A stretch of 64,000 nt of DNA from positions 172,737 through 236,736 of the forward strand of contig JANWVY010000002.1 of the NCBI GenBank assembly GCA_025056455.1. The letters run 5' to 3'. A model generated the notes under the pieces. It was given only the letters and a program-made list of their open reading frames with translations, had not been told where the DNA came from and did not search any database. The translations under genes were made by a program, and so were the position numbers. This DNA comes from Bryobacteraceae bacterium (GTDB taxonomy: Bacteria; Acidobacteriota; Terriglobia; Bryobacterales; Bryobacteraceae). Positions 18,136-26,945 of this stretch are shown here, one piece after another (within the stretch, counting starts at the first letter, position 1; each line of letters begins with the position of its first letter).

Positions 18136-18582
18136 CTAGCGGAATAGCAGTGTCCGGCGTGCCGAGAAATTCCAAATTAACACCATGGCCGCGCTGCCCA
18201 GCTTGGCGTGCAAGTAGTGCATGTGCAGGCTGCCGACGGCTACCCATAGGATCGCCTCGTTCAGAGCCAGGCCGATCAGGCCCACGGCGGAAAACACCAA
18301 AAACTCCATCGGTGTGTGATTGAGCGTCCGCACGTCAAAGACCCACATCCGGCTCAGCGTATAAGTGAAGATGAGACCGGCTAGAAAGGAGGCAGCGGCG
18401 GCAGTGAGATAATGCAAGCGGGCGCTTTCGGTGAGAAAGTAAAGCAAACTGAAGTCGATGACGAAGGCTGCACCCCCCACTAGCAGGTAGCGTACAAATT
18501 GTTGGATGAGGTTCGCCCGCTGGCGCTGCGGCGCTGCAACTGCCCAGACGCCCGGGGCCGGATTGGGTGCGCCAGGCGTCAC
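18136..18582 (-). CDS. GtrA-family membrane protein (polyprenyl-linked sugar flippase-like)
   Basis: A 148-residue protein with four predicted membrane helices and the GtrA opening [22 protein letters not shown], followed by helices around [40 protein letters not shown] and the last near [20 protein letters not shown]. The conserved N-F-x-x-R-R ending is present. GtrA proteins are thought to flip undecaprenyl-phosphate-linked sugars for cell-surface glycosylation. The start is GTG 18582: its GTG overlaps the TGA of the upstream flavoprotein gene (GTGA), and a GAGGAG lies upstream, which implies translational coupling. A longer start at 18627 would lie inside the neighbour. Confidence 0.85.
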   Translation of the reverse strand: MTPGAPNPAPGVWAVAAPQRQRANLIQQFVRYLLVGGAAFVIDFSLLYFLTESARLHYLTAAAASFLAGLIFTYTLSRMWVFDVRTLNHTPMEFLVFSAVGLIGLALNEAILWVAVGSLHMHYLHAKLGSAAMVLIWNFSARRTLLFR

Positions 18583-20150
18583 TGCTTCTTCTCCTCGTGA
18601 TATTCCATCTCGGTGTTGACCTCCCACAACCGCGCTTTATCCTTTTCGCCCGCCACAATGTTGTCCACCGCCATCATGGCTGTGAGCATGGAGTGGTCTT
18701 GGTTGTTGTAGCGATGCATGCCGTTGCGGCCCACTAGAAACAAGTTTTCGAATCGGTCAACGTAGTCGCGAATTTCTTGGAACCGGCTGTAGGTTCCGAA
18801 GTAGGCGGGGTAGGTTTTTTCCATGCGAATCACGGTCGAGTCGATGACTTCGCCAGTGTCTAGGATGCCGATTTGCGCTAATTCCCGGATGGCGAGCTCG
18901 GTCATTTCTGGATCGGTCATTTTCCAGATGGGGTCTGACTGCTGGCAGAAGTACTCCAGACCAAGCCAAACCGTGTTGGGATCGGCGACGAGGAAGGGGC
19001 TCCAGTTATTGAAGATTTGCAAGCGTCCCAGCAAGACGTCTGGTTCCTGAATGTAGATCCAGTTGTCGCGAATCAGCTTTTTGCCGTGGGGTGTTTCGTC
19101 ACTGATTTTGAGAGAACGGACGAGCAGTCCTACGGTGATGAAGTCCCGGTAGACGAGTCCGTCGGCAACTTCCAAAACATTCGCGGGCGGGGGTGTGACA
19201 AAGGCGCGCACAATTTCCGACACGGGCGCCGTGGAGAAGAAGTAATCCCCTTCCAGCAACTCCCTCTCCCCTGTAACCTCGTTCACGGCCTCGATTGCCG
19301 TCACGCGCCACCCCTCGGTGAAGATGCGCTCGGCGCGCCACTGGGTGCGGATCTCACCTCCGAGGCGCTGCACGCGGCAAGCCACCTCTTCCCACATCTG
19401 CCCCGGACCGTATTTCGGGTAGAGGAACTGTTCGATCAAGGAGGTCTCAACCTCCTTTTGCCGGATGTCGCCGCGAGTGTTTTCGATCAATTTCCGGAGG
19501 GCGTGTTTTAAGGTTGTCCAGACCGAGAGCCCTTTGATGCGCTGGGCTCCCCACTCAGCGCTGATTTCGCGACAGGGAACTCCCCAAACCTTCTCGGTAT
19601 AGGATTTGAAGAATGTCAGGTACAGCTCCCGGCCAAAGCGGTTGATGAAGAACTGCTCGAGGGTGCGCTCCGGCCGGATGGGAGCAAGCATGCTTCTGAG
19701 ATAGCTCAAGGCGATTTTGATCGTTCGCCACACTCCGAGCTTGCTTAACGTGTCCCAGCTCAAGGAAATCGGGTAATCAAAGAACCGGCGCAGGTAGTAA
19801 ATGCGAGATTTCCGGGGGCGCACGAGCATGACCCGGTCTGGATTTCTGGGTCGCTCGGAAGCGGGTGTGACCTGGGTGGTCATTCGATGGTAGTGAATGG
19901 TTTGGGTGTCTTGAGCCTCCAGGGGTAGAATCTCGAGCCACCACTTCATGACGCGGTCGGATTTGGAAAAGAAGCGGTGGCCCCCAATATCGATGCGGTT
20001 GCCTTTATAGTTTACGGTGCGTGAGATTCCACCCATATACTGGCTTTTTTCCAGCACCAGCGGGCGAATGGAAGTGCGCTTGAGGAGTTCGTAAGCGGCC
20101 GTCAAGCCGGCCGGGCCAGCGCCGATGATAATTGCGCGTTGCTGCTTCAA
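18579..20150 (-). CDS. FAD-dependent oxidoreductase, UDP-galactopyranose-mutase/amine-oxidase-like
   Basis: A 523-residue flavoprotein with an N-terminal Rossmann dinucleotide motif [17 protein letters not shown] (residues 7-23), the adenine-ribose glutamate of [10 protein letters not shown], and the GGIS-x-T + [12 protein letters not shown] signature shared by UDP-galactopyranose-mutase-like and protoporphyrinogen-oxidase-like flavoproteins. The C-terminal FAD-binding segment [23 protein letters not shown] is intact. It is longer than bacterial Glf (about 380 residues), so sugar mutase activity is only a possibility. Its coupling to a GtrA flippase gene, and a divergent GT-C glycosyltransferase 400 nt away, suggest surface-glycan assembly. 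Start ATG 20150. Confidence 0.75.
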   Translation of the reverse strand: MKQQRAIIIGAGPAGLTAAYELLKRTSIRPLVLEKSQYMGGISRTVNYKGNRIDIGGHRFFSKSDRVMKWWLEILPLEAQDTQTIHYHRMTTQVTPASERPRNPDRVMLVRPRKSRIYYLRRFFDYPISLSWDTLSKLGVWRTIKIALSYLRSMLAPIRPERTLEQFFINRFGRELYLTFFKSYTEKVWGVPCREISAEWGAQRIKGLSVWTTLKHALRKLIENTRGDIRQKEVETSLIEQFLYPKYGPGQMWEEVACRVQRLGGEIRTQWRAERIFTEGWRVTAIEAVNEVTGERELLEGDYFFSTAPVSEIVRAFVTPPPANVLEVADGLVYRDFITVGLLVRSLKISDETPHGKKLIRDNWIYIQEPDVLLGRLQIFNNWSPFLVADPNTVWLGLEYFCQQSDPIWKMTDPEMTELAIRELAQIGILDTGEVIDSTVIRMEKTYPAYFGTYSRFQEIRDYVDRFENLFLVGRNGMHRYNNQDHSMLTAMMAVDNIVAGEKDKARLWEVNTEMEYHEEKKQ

Positions 20151-20267
20151 GAACTTACCCTCTTCGCTGCCAGCGGGACCTACCGCCTGAATCTACCACC
20201 TCACCCGCGCGATCGCTCGCCGCCTTCATCCACCAAGTCGCGCCGCCAGCTACACCCCATCTGAATT

Positions 20268-20420
20268 CGCCACTTTCATTCGCCACTATGCGGCACCTTA
20301 ACCTGCCACTTTGATTCGCCACCTTCGCCCGCCACCTCCACCCGCCACCTTCACCCGCCACCTTCACCCGCCAAGTTGCCCTGCCACCTTGCCCCCCACC
20401 TTGAACTGCCGCCCCCCCCT
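20268..20420. repeat. Degenerate 13-bp tandem repeat array in a divergent intergenic region
   Basis: About 12 units align on a GCCACCTT core with starts at 20269, 20282, 20292, 20305, 20318, 20331, 20344, 20357, 20370, 20383, 20395 and 20408. Nine of the eleven steps are exactly 13 nt; the exceptions are 10 and 12. The best consecutive unit is CACCCGCCACCTT. Sequence on the left (20180-20260) carries looser relatives. The 13-nt period is not a multiple of three and the frames across it give nonsense, so it is not coding. The array lies in the 402-nt space between the start codons at 20150 (minus) and 20553 (plus). The minus strand is G-rich (GGTGGCGGGTGAA units), so folding into structured DNA or RNA is possible. 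Confidence 0.85.
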
Positions 20421-20552
20421 CAAAGGGAGATCGGCAGAGGGGATGGGAAACGTTAGGGGATTGAGGCCTGAAGAACAGCATCAGGGGGCAACCGCAAGTT
20501 GTCTTTGTCCACGCTCTATCTCAGTACGTTCAATCGGACGATTTTGCTCTCG

Positions 20553-22136
20553 ATGACCGTTCCGCGCAAGCTTTGGGTGGTGGTGGTAGTTCTTTTCGCT
20601 TGCCTGCCCTCGCTGTGGGTCGTGTGTTGGGACTGGAATGGAGCCAGCTTTGCGAGTCACTACGACGACGACATGGTTTATTACGTCAGCGCCAAATCTC
20701 TGGCCGAGAAGGGGAGTTACCGCTTGTTGCACTTGCCGGGTGAGCCGCCATCAACGAAGTTTCCTCCTCTCTGGCCGGCCTGGTTATCACTGGCCTGGCG
20801 AATCGAACCGCGCTTTCCGGAAAACTTAGTTGTCGCCAAGTGGCTATCCTGGCTGCTTGTTCCTTTCTATCTGGGCGGAATCTGCTGGTGGTTTTTGAAC
20901 TTGGCTTTGAGGCGGTGGGAGACGGCCATGCTGCTCGTTTTTGTGGGCTCAGCGCCTCTTTTTCTTCATCTTGCTGGATCCTTCATGTCAGAGATTTTGT
21001 TTGGGCTGCTGTTGTTTGCTGTTGTTGCGCTCAGCCGCGACCCAAGCTGCGAAAAACGCGCTCTGGCTGCTGGATTTACCAGTGGACTCTGCTTTTTGAC
21101 GCGAACCGCAGGACTCGCGCTATTGCCCGGTGTCGCTGCGTGGTACTGGTGGCTCGGACAGCGACGACAAGCCGCTGCATTCCTTGCTGGCATGGCTCCT
21201 GCCATTTTGGGCTGGACGCTGTGGTCCTCGAATCACCGGCCTGCCGACCTGGATGTTAGTTTGGCGTATTACTTCGGCTACAACGATTCTCTTCAGACCG
21301 TGGGGACACTGGCAGAGCGAGTGCAAATGGTTGGACAGAACGCCGCTGCGCTACCTCTTCAGGTGGGTCGAAATCTGATTTTTTATGCGGGCAGCGAAGT
21401 TCTGCCCACTTACCTCGTGCATCTGGTGGGGCTCGTGGCGCTGGTGGGTGCGGCTCAACTTGGCTTTACGGCATACACGGGCTTTGCGGTGTGTTTGCTC
21501 GCTATGCTTTCGTGTTGGACCTACCCTCCCATGGAACGCCTTGTGTTCCCTCTCCTGCCGCTAGCGGCAGTTGGCTTCTACCGAAGCCTTAAAAAGGGCT
21601 GTGAGGTTTTCTTGACTGCGGTGCGTAAGGCAGAATTCCTAGCCAAAGCGATTGGGGCTAGCGGTCTGCTAGCGATCGCGGGCGTTTTGGTCTTCGCTCT
21701 GCACTCTCAAATTGAGTTGCTTTCAAGCTACCCCGAGTTGATGCAACAGGCTCAGATCTGGCGGAAGAAGAAGGAAGAGGTCTACCAGTGGATTCAAGGC
21801 CAGCCAGCGGCCTTTTGGATTGCCACAACCGACGGTGAGCTTTATCTCTACACAGGACAAAAGGCGGTGAGCTTCCATCCGCCGACAACTGGATTCTACC
21901 GGGGCGATTTGCAGGCGGCGCGAGAGTGGGTGGCCAGTTTGCCCTTTCCGCGGGGCATGCCTCCGCCAACGCGCCTTTTCTGGACGCCGGGGGGCTTTGA
22001 ATTGGATCCGGAGGATATGCGTTGGGTGAGAAAGCGGCTGGATGAAAAGCTGGCGCCGCCGCTTTTGGATTGCGGAGAGATTGTGGTCTTTGGGCTCGAC
22101 CGGGTCAGGGGCTCAGCGGCGAGGGACGTTCGTTGA
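20553..22136 (+). CDS. GT-C type membrane glycosyltransferase (family 39-like)
   Basis: A 527-residue multipass membrane protein started at ATG 20553 (MTVPRKLWVVVVVLFACLP). A first helix is followed by the loop SHYDDDMVYYVSAKSLAEKG, whose acidic pair plus downstream helices match the catalytic first periplasmic loop of GT39/ArnT-type glycosyltransferases that use polyprenyl-phosphate sugars. About ten further hydrophobic segments run to residue 390, with a soluble C-terminal domain of roughly 130 residues. The gene is divergent from the flavoprotein-GtrA pair, and the three could build and attach a surface sugar. The family call is by topology and motif; no substrate can be named. Confidence 0.7.
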   Translation: MTVPRKLWVVVVVLFACLPSLWVVCWDWNGASFASHYDDDMVYYVSAKSLAEKGSYRLLHLPGEPPSTKFPPLWPAWLSLAWRIEPRFPENLVVAKWLSWLLVPFYLGGICWWFLNLALRRWETAMLLVFVGSAPLFLHLAGSFMSEILFGLLLFAVVALSRDPSCEKRALAAGFTSGLCFLTRTAGLALLPGVAAWYWWLGQRRQAAAFLAGMAPAILGWTLWSSNHRPADLDVSLAYYFGYNDSLQTVGTLAERVQMVGQNAAALPLQVGRNLIFYAGSEVLPTYLVHLVGLVALVGAAQLGFTAYTGFAVCLLAMLSCWTYPPMERLVFPLLPLAAVGFYRSLKKGCEVFLTAVRKAEFLAKAIGASGLLAIAGVLVFALHSQIELLSSYPELMQQAQIWRKKKEEVYQWIQGQPAAFWIATTDGELYLYTGQKAVSFHPPTTGFYRGDLQAAREWVASLPFPRGMPPPTRLFWTPGGFELDPEDMRWVRKRLDEKLAPPLLDCGEIVVFGLDRVRGSAARDVR

Positions 22137-22211
22137 ACGGCGGCGCAAGTTGGCCCGAAACGCTCGCCGCAAAGCCGTTTTTCGAAAGCTTCTAGCGGAC
22201 CCAAGCCCCAC

Positions 22212-23519
22212 TTAATTCGCGGGCTCTTTATAGGCGATTAGATGAACGCGGGAGTAAGTTTGCGGGGCGCGGTCCTGTCGCTCGCGCACATTCATGGTGT
22301 CTTCATAGCGGAGGATCCGGAGTCCGTCGAACAAGCGCACAAGCTGGTTGGTAGGATGGCCTGGCGGAATCCCCACCGTAACGCGGAAGTTCGTCGAGGT
22401 TCTCACGTCGGCGTGAAACCCCTCGACGACTAGGAGGCCACCTGGTTTGAGCGCGGCAATCAACCGCGGAGCGTTCTCCACGGTGAGGTCATGCATGTTG
22501 GCGGCGACAATCAGATCCCATTTCGCCTGACCCAGATCGTACTGGCGGATGTCGGCCAGCACAGCGTCGATTTTCAGCTGCTTCTCGGCGGCTGCTTTTT
22601 TTACCTTTTCGATGGCCACGTCGGAAATGTCAATTCCCGTCACTTCCCAGCCCTGCGAAGCCAGCCACAGCGCATTGCGCCCAAGCCCCATGCCGAAATC
22701 GAGCGCCTTGCCGGGACGGAGGCCTTGGACGGCTTGCACGACGATGGCGCTTGGTTCGCCCGCCAGCGGCGGATTAGGCCGGCTAAACGCCTCGTTCCAG
22801 ACCGTTCGTGGATCCGTCCCCGGACCTGGAATTCGGGTGAACACCAGAAAATTTTGGTGTGGGAGAAAGTCGTGCTGCTCAACCAAGCGGTAGCCAGCGC
22901 GTCCCATTTCGTTCTGAATTTGCTCGGGCGGGAAGCGGTGTGCGGCCGGCGGCCCCATAGGCGCATCTTTTTTCCAATCGATGATGGCGACCCGCGCTTG
23001 AGGCCGGAGAAGCGGCTCGAGCTTCTGAAAGTAGCCGATGCGATCCGCGATGTGATGGTAGGTATTCACGACGAGCACCAAATCCACTGCTTCCGGCAGA
23101 TTGGGTGAGGTTTCGCTCCCTTGAACCGCGTGCAAACGGTCGAGCTTTTCGTTTTGGGCTCGCTGGCGCAGAAACTCGACCATCTTCGGCGCAATATCCA
23201 CGGCGTAGACTATGGGCGCCGACTCATGCCGCGCGAGACGGACAGCGAAATAACCCGTACCTGCGCCGATATCGGCAATCTTCATGCCAGGCCCAAGCTT
23301 CAGGGTCCGCAAAACATCCCCAGGACGTTGCCAGGAATCGCGCTGAGGATCTTCAAGCCGCTCTCGGTCCCGCTGCGGGTCAAACTCCCGCATCATGTGC
23401 CGGCCTTGAGAAGGCAGGGACGTCGCCGGGGTTTGGCTTGCTGGTTGGGCCTTCAAACCAAGCACCCCGCACAAACCCGGCAACAAGGCGAGGAAGAGCG
23501 ATGAGGAGGGCAAGCGCAT
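22212..23519 (-). CDS. Exported protein with two tandem class I methyltransferase domains
   Basis: A 435-residue protein with an N-terminal signal-like segment (MRLPSSSLFLALLPGLCGVL) and a linker. The first SAM-methyltransferase domain has motif I DIGAGTG at residues 83-89 and the VDIAPKMVEF post-I acidic residue. The second has motif I DFGMGLG at 274-280 and GIDISDVAIEKV after it. The front of the first domain (DPQRDSWQRPGDVLRTLKLGPGMKIADIG) is a common acidobacterial and planctomycetal methyltransferase entry. Both domains look competent for SAM binding. The apparent signal peptide is puzzling, because SAM is cytoplasmic; the segment may be an anchor rather than a cleaved signal. The gene starts 17 bp from the divergent receptor at 23537. 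Confidence 0.8.
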   Translation of the reverse strand: MRLPSSSLFLALLPGLCGVLGLKAQPASQTPATSLPSQGRHMMREFDPQRDRERLEDPQRDSWQRPGDVLRTLKLGPGMKIADIGAGTGYFAVRLARHESAPIVYAVDIAPKMVEFLRQRAQNEKLDRLHAVQGSETSPNLPEAVDLVLVVNTYHHIADRIGYFQKLEPLLRPQARVAIIDWKKDAPMGPPAAHRFPPEQIQNEMGRAGYRLVEQHDFLPHQNFLVFTRIPGPGTDPRTVWNEAFSRPNPPLAGEPSAIVVQAVQGLRPGKALDFGMGLGRNALWLASQGWEVTGIDISDVAIEKVKKAAAEKQLKIDAVLADIRQYDLGQAKWDLIVAANMHDLTVENAPRLIAALKPGGLLVVEGFHADVRTSTNFRVTVGIPPGHPTNQLVRLFDGLRILRYEDTMNVRERQDRAPQTYSRVHLIAYKEPAN

Positions 23520-23536
23520 ACAGATATGATAATCGT

Positions 23537-26500
23537 ATGTTAGCAGTCTGTTCTCCTACCGTACGTCTTTGGTTGTGGACTCTTTGCCGGGGATTGAATA
23601 CCTGGCTTTTTCTGGCGGTTTGGAGCGGCTGCCTGTTTGGGCAACAAACGGCGGGCTCCATCCGCTTTCGCGTTCTCGATGCCTCGGGCGGGGCGATCTC
23701 TCAAGCCCGACTCCAGCTGATTTCGGAAGCCAGCGAACGGAGCTGGCAAGCCGTCACCAACTCACAAGGCGAGGCCATGGTCAGCTGGCTCCCCGTGGGG
23801 CTTTACCGAGCTCGTGTGGAAGCAGAGGGCTTTGCTGCGGTTGAGCGTGCGGGGCTGCCCGTGGCTGTCAACCAGGAGTTATTGGTCAGCTTCACGCTTC
23901 AGATCGGAGGTCGACGTGAGGTGGTTCAAGTGATCGCCGATGTCAGTGAAGTGAATTTGGCCAGCGGGCGCTCCGGTCAAGTCATGGAGCGGAAAGCTGT
24001 CCAAGAGTTGCCGCTGAATGGCCGCAATTTCCTCGAGCTCGCCACGTTGCAAGCCGGCGTCGCACCGCGCGGCCCTGCCGTGACCGAATCGACTCCGGTT
24101 CTGCCCGGGCAGCAAAGCTTCAGCGCGAACGGTCTGCGGCCGCAATCGAACAACTTCCTGTTAGATGGAGTGGACAACAATGAAGGGGGCCTTGGGGCGG
24201 CGGCCGCCGTACCTTCGCCCGACGCCTTACAGGAGTTCCGCATCTTGACGAACAGCTACTCAGCGGAATACGGCCGCGGTGGAGGGGCAGTAGTGAATGT
24301 GCTGACCCGCTCCGGCGGCAATCAACTGCATGGCTCTCTCTACAACTTCCTCCGCAATGACGCTTTTGACGCCCGCAATTTTTTCTCTGCGACGGTGCCC
24401 AACCTGACACAAAACCAGTTCGGCGCCACGCTCGGCGGGCCGCTACGAAAAGACAAAAGCTTTTTCTTCGTCTCCTATGAAGGATTCCGGCGCAAACAAG
24501 GACAAACCGCCAGCGCCACTGTTCTCTCCGCATTAGAACGCCAAGGCGACTTTCGCCAAAGCCCAGTGCGACCGCGGGATCCCTTGACCGGGCAACCCTT
24601 CCCCGACGGCGTAATCCCGGCGTCTCAACTCCATCCCATCAGTCAGAACATTCTGCGAAGGATTCCCCTGCCAAACGTGGGACGGAACCAGCTGATTTCG
24701 GTCGAAGATGGCATCCTGAACGCGAATCAAGGCTTAGCGAGACTCGATCACTGGTTGTCCTCACGGCACCGTTTGCAGTTGCGCTACTTCGGACAGGGAA
24801 GCGACATTGGGAAACCCTTCACCTTCCCGCCACCAGTAACCATTCCTGGGTTGCCTTACAACGACTTTGCGCGCACTCACAATGGCCTGGTCGCTTACAC
24901 GGGCGCCTTGTCGAGCGCTTTCCTTGTGGAAAGCCGCCTGAGCTACGGCCGTTTTGAGTCGCTCAACAACAGTCCGAACTTCCAAATTGACCCCGTTCCC
25001 CTCGGCTTCCGCTTCCCCTTCTCCGGCCCCGCTAACCTCCCTATGCTTGTGTTGTCTGGCCTGACCAGCTACGGAACCAGCACATCGACCGATGCGCGAA
25101 GGCGTGACAACCGGTACCAAGGGCAGAATCATCTCGCCTGGCAGCGCAAGAACCACTCCCTGAAATTTGGAGCTGAGCTTTGGTGGAATCGCTTCAGCAT
25201 TCGCGAGGATTCCAACGTGTACGGCTCGTTCAACTTCACTGGGGGAGTCTCTGGCAGTACGGCAGCTGACCTCGTCCTGGGCCTACCGAGCCGTTTTACG
25301 CAAGGCAAGGCCGGCACGGCCGCTTACTTCCGGTCTCCTTTTTTGCAATTCTACGTGCAGGACGACTGGCGGTTGACGCCAAGGCTCACGGTCAATCTCG
25401 GTCTACGCTACGAATGGAACCAAACGCCGCGGGAACAGCAGGACCGGCTCGTGGCTTTTCGGCCTGGCGCTCAGTCGCAACGTTTGAACGGTGCGCCGGC
25501 TGGGTTGTTGCTGGAGGGGGATCCGGGCGTAGAGCGAATTCTTCGCACCACGCGGACAAATTTCGGACCGCGTCTTGGCTTTGCCTGGGATCCCTTTGGG
25601 AGCACGCGGACCAGCGTTCGAGGCGGCTACGGAATCTTTTTTGACCCGCTCCTTCAGGTCTTATTCACGAATCTCGCCGTGAATGTGCCGTTCACGGTGA
25701 ATGCAGCGGGCACGACACCGCGCAATTTTGCCGATCCTTTCAGTGGCCAAAGCCCGTTCCGACCTGAGGCTCCATCGCTTTTCTTCCCCAACTTTCTGGC
25801 TTTGACAACCATCGATCCGGACTACCGGACTCCCTACACCCAGCACTGGAACTTGACCCTCGAGCAACAGCTCCCGACCGGGGTTGTGGTGGCGGCGGGC
25901 TATGTGGGCACGCGCGGTGTGAGACTGCCGGGAACCAACATTCTGAACACGGCCGAATTCCGCCCAGGCGCCAATGCACAGAACATCGACCAGCGCCGCC
26001 CCTTTGCGCCTGCCTTTGGTCCGATCCTCAATTTCCACTCACGTCTCAATTCGAGTTATCATTCCGCACAATTTAGCGCCAGCCGGCGGTATTCGGACAA
26101 CCTCACCTTGCTAGCCGCTTATACTTTCGCCAAAACCATCGATGAAGGTTCGTTCCCGACCGGACGGCTTGCCATCCGAATCGGTACTCTTCCGCAAAAC
26201 CAAAACGATTTTCGCGCTGAACGGGGACTGTCCAATTTCCACCAGCAACACCGGTTTACCTTTTCTGGGATCTGGGCCTTGCCCGTTTGGCGTTCTCCAA
26301 AGAATGGATGGCAGCGACTGCTTGGCGGCTGGCAACTGGCCTCGATCGTGACCCTAGCCAGCGGACAACCGTTTATCATTCAGGATGGGTCCGACCCGAA
26401 TTTAGATGGCGTCGCTTCGGACCGTCCCGACTTGATCCGCAATCCCAATCTCCCGAAGAGCGAACGCACGCTGGGCCGCTACTGGGATACCAGCGCCTTT

Positions 26501-26791
26501 GTGCGTTTGCCAACCGGGATCAACCGTTTCGGCAACGCCGGGCGCAATGTCGTGATTGGCCCGTCGCTCGCAAACTGGGATGGTGCGCTCAGCAAGCGCT
26601 TTGCATTCGGCGAGCGCTGGTCCGCTACCTTCCGCTGGGAAGTTTTTAATGGGTTCAATCACCCCAACTTCGCTAACCCGACAGGCGGTTCGCCGAGCAA
26701 CGATATTTCCTCGCCCCTGTTCGGACAGATTCAGTCAACAATTCCAGACAACCAGCGGATCATGCAGTTGAGCCTGCGGCTGTCGTTCTGA
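23537..26791 (+). CDS. Oar-like TonB-dependent receptor
   Basis: A 1,084-residue outer-membrane protein. ATG 23537 is used because the frame further upstream is antisense to the methyltransferase gene. After a signal segment (LFLAVWSGCLFGQ) comes a carboxypeptidase-regulatory-like domain (SIRFRVLDASGGAISQARL to EGFAAVERAGL). Next is the plug domain with QELPLNGRNFLELATLQAG, NNFLLDGVDNNEGGLG and the EYGRGGGAVVNVLTRSGGNQLHGSLYN-type segment. The beta-barrel contains FGATLGGPLRKDKSFFFVSYEGFRR and NLGLRYEWNQTP and ends in LSF, a terminal phenylalanine suited to barrel insertion. It probably imports a large or complex substrate. It is followed after 154 nt by a secreted hydrolase-like gene on the same strand, so it may belong to that locus. 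Confidence 0.92.
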   Translation: MLAVCSPTVRLWLWTLCRGLNTWLFLAVWSGCLFGQQTAGSIRFRVLDASGGAISQARLQLISEASERSWQAVTNSQGEAMVSWLPVGLYRARVEAEGFAAVERAGLPVAVNQELLVSFTLQIGGRREVVQVIADVSEVNLASGRSGQVMERKAVQELPLNGRNFLELATLQAGVAPRGPAVTESTPVLPGQQSFSANGLRPQSNNFLLDGVDNNEGGLGAAAAVPSPDALQEFRILTNSYSAEYGRGGGAVVNVLTRSGGNQLHGSLYNFLRNDAFDARNFFSATVPNLTQNQFGATLGGPLRKDKSFFFVSYEGFRRKQGQTASATVLSALERQGDFRQSPVRPRDPLTGQPFPDGVIPASQLHPISQNILRRIPLPNVGRNQLISVEDGILNANQGLARLDHWLSSRHRLQLRYFGQGSDIGKPFTFPPPVTIPGLPYNDFARTHNGLVAYTGALSSAFLVESRLSYGRFESLNNSPNFQIDPVPLGFRFPFSGPANLPMLVLSGLTSYGTSTSTDARRRDNRYQGQNHLAWQRKNHSLKFGAELWWNRFSIREDSNVYGSFNFTGGVSGSTAADLVLGLPSRFTQGKAGTAAYFRSPFLQFYVQDDWRLTPRLTVNLGLRYEWNQTPREQQDRLVAFRPGAQSQRLNGAPAGLLLEGDPGVERILRTTRTNFGPRLGFAWDPFGSTRTSVRGGYGIFFDPLLQVLFTNLAVNVPFTVNAAGTTPRNFADPFSGQSPFRPEAPSLFFPNFLALTTIDPDYRTPYTQHWNLTLEQQLPTGVVVAAGYVGTRGVRLPGTNILNTAEFRPGANAQNIDQRRPFAPAFGPILNFHSRLNSSYHSAQFSASRRYSDNLTLLAAYTFAKTIDEGSFPTGRLAIRIGTLPQNQNDFRAERGLSNFHQQHRFTFSGIWALPVWRSPKNGWQRLLGGWQLASIVTLASGQPFIIQDGSDPNLDGVASDRPDLIRNPNLPKSERTLGRYWDTSAFVRLPTGINRFGNAGRNVVIGPSLANWDGALSKRFAFGERWSATFRWEVFNGFNHPNFANPTGGSPSNDISSPLFGQIQSTIPDNQRIMQLSLRLSF

Positions 26792-26945
26792 AGTTTTCTG
26801 ATTTGAGACCCAATTCCCCCATCCTCGGGAAGAAGGCGCGGGCGCAGGGAAAATTTTTCGCTCGGGGCGCGGAAGGCGGATACAATCTGAGGGTGAGGAT
26901 GCCCAGCGATCTTGAGGGGTCAATGGCTCCCAGGGAGTTTTTGCC

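Noticed and set aside
20268-20420. CRISPR array reading of the 13-bp repeat
   Set aside because: Units are far too short, there are no unique spacers and no cas genes are nearby.
23105-23536. Upstream extension of the receptor frame at 23537
   Set aside because: It is antisense to the methyltransferase gene. The receptor's signal peptide starts at 23537.
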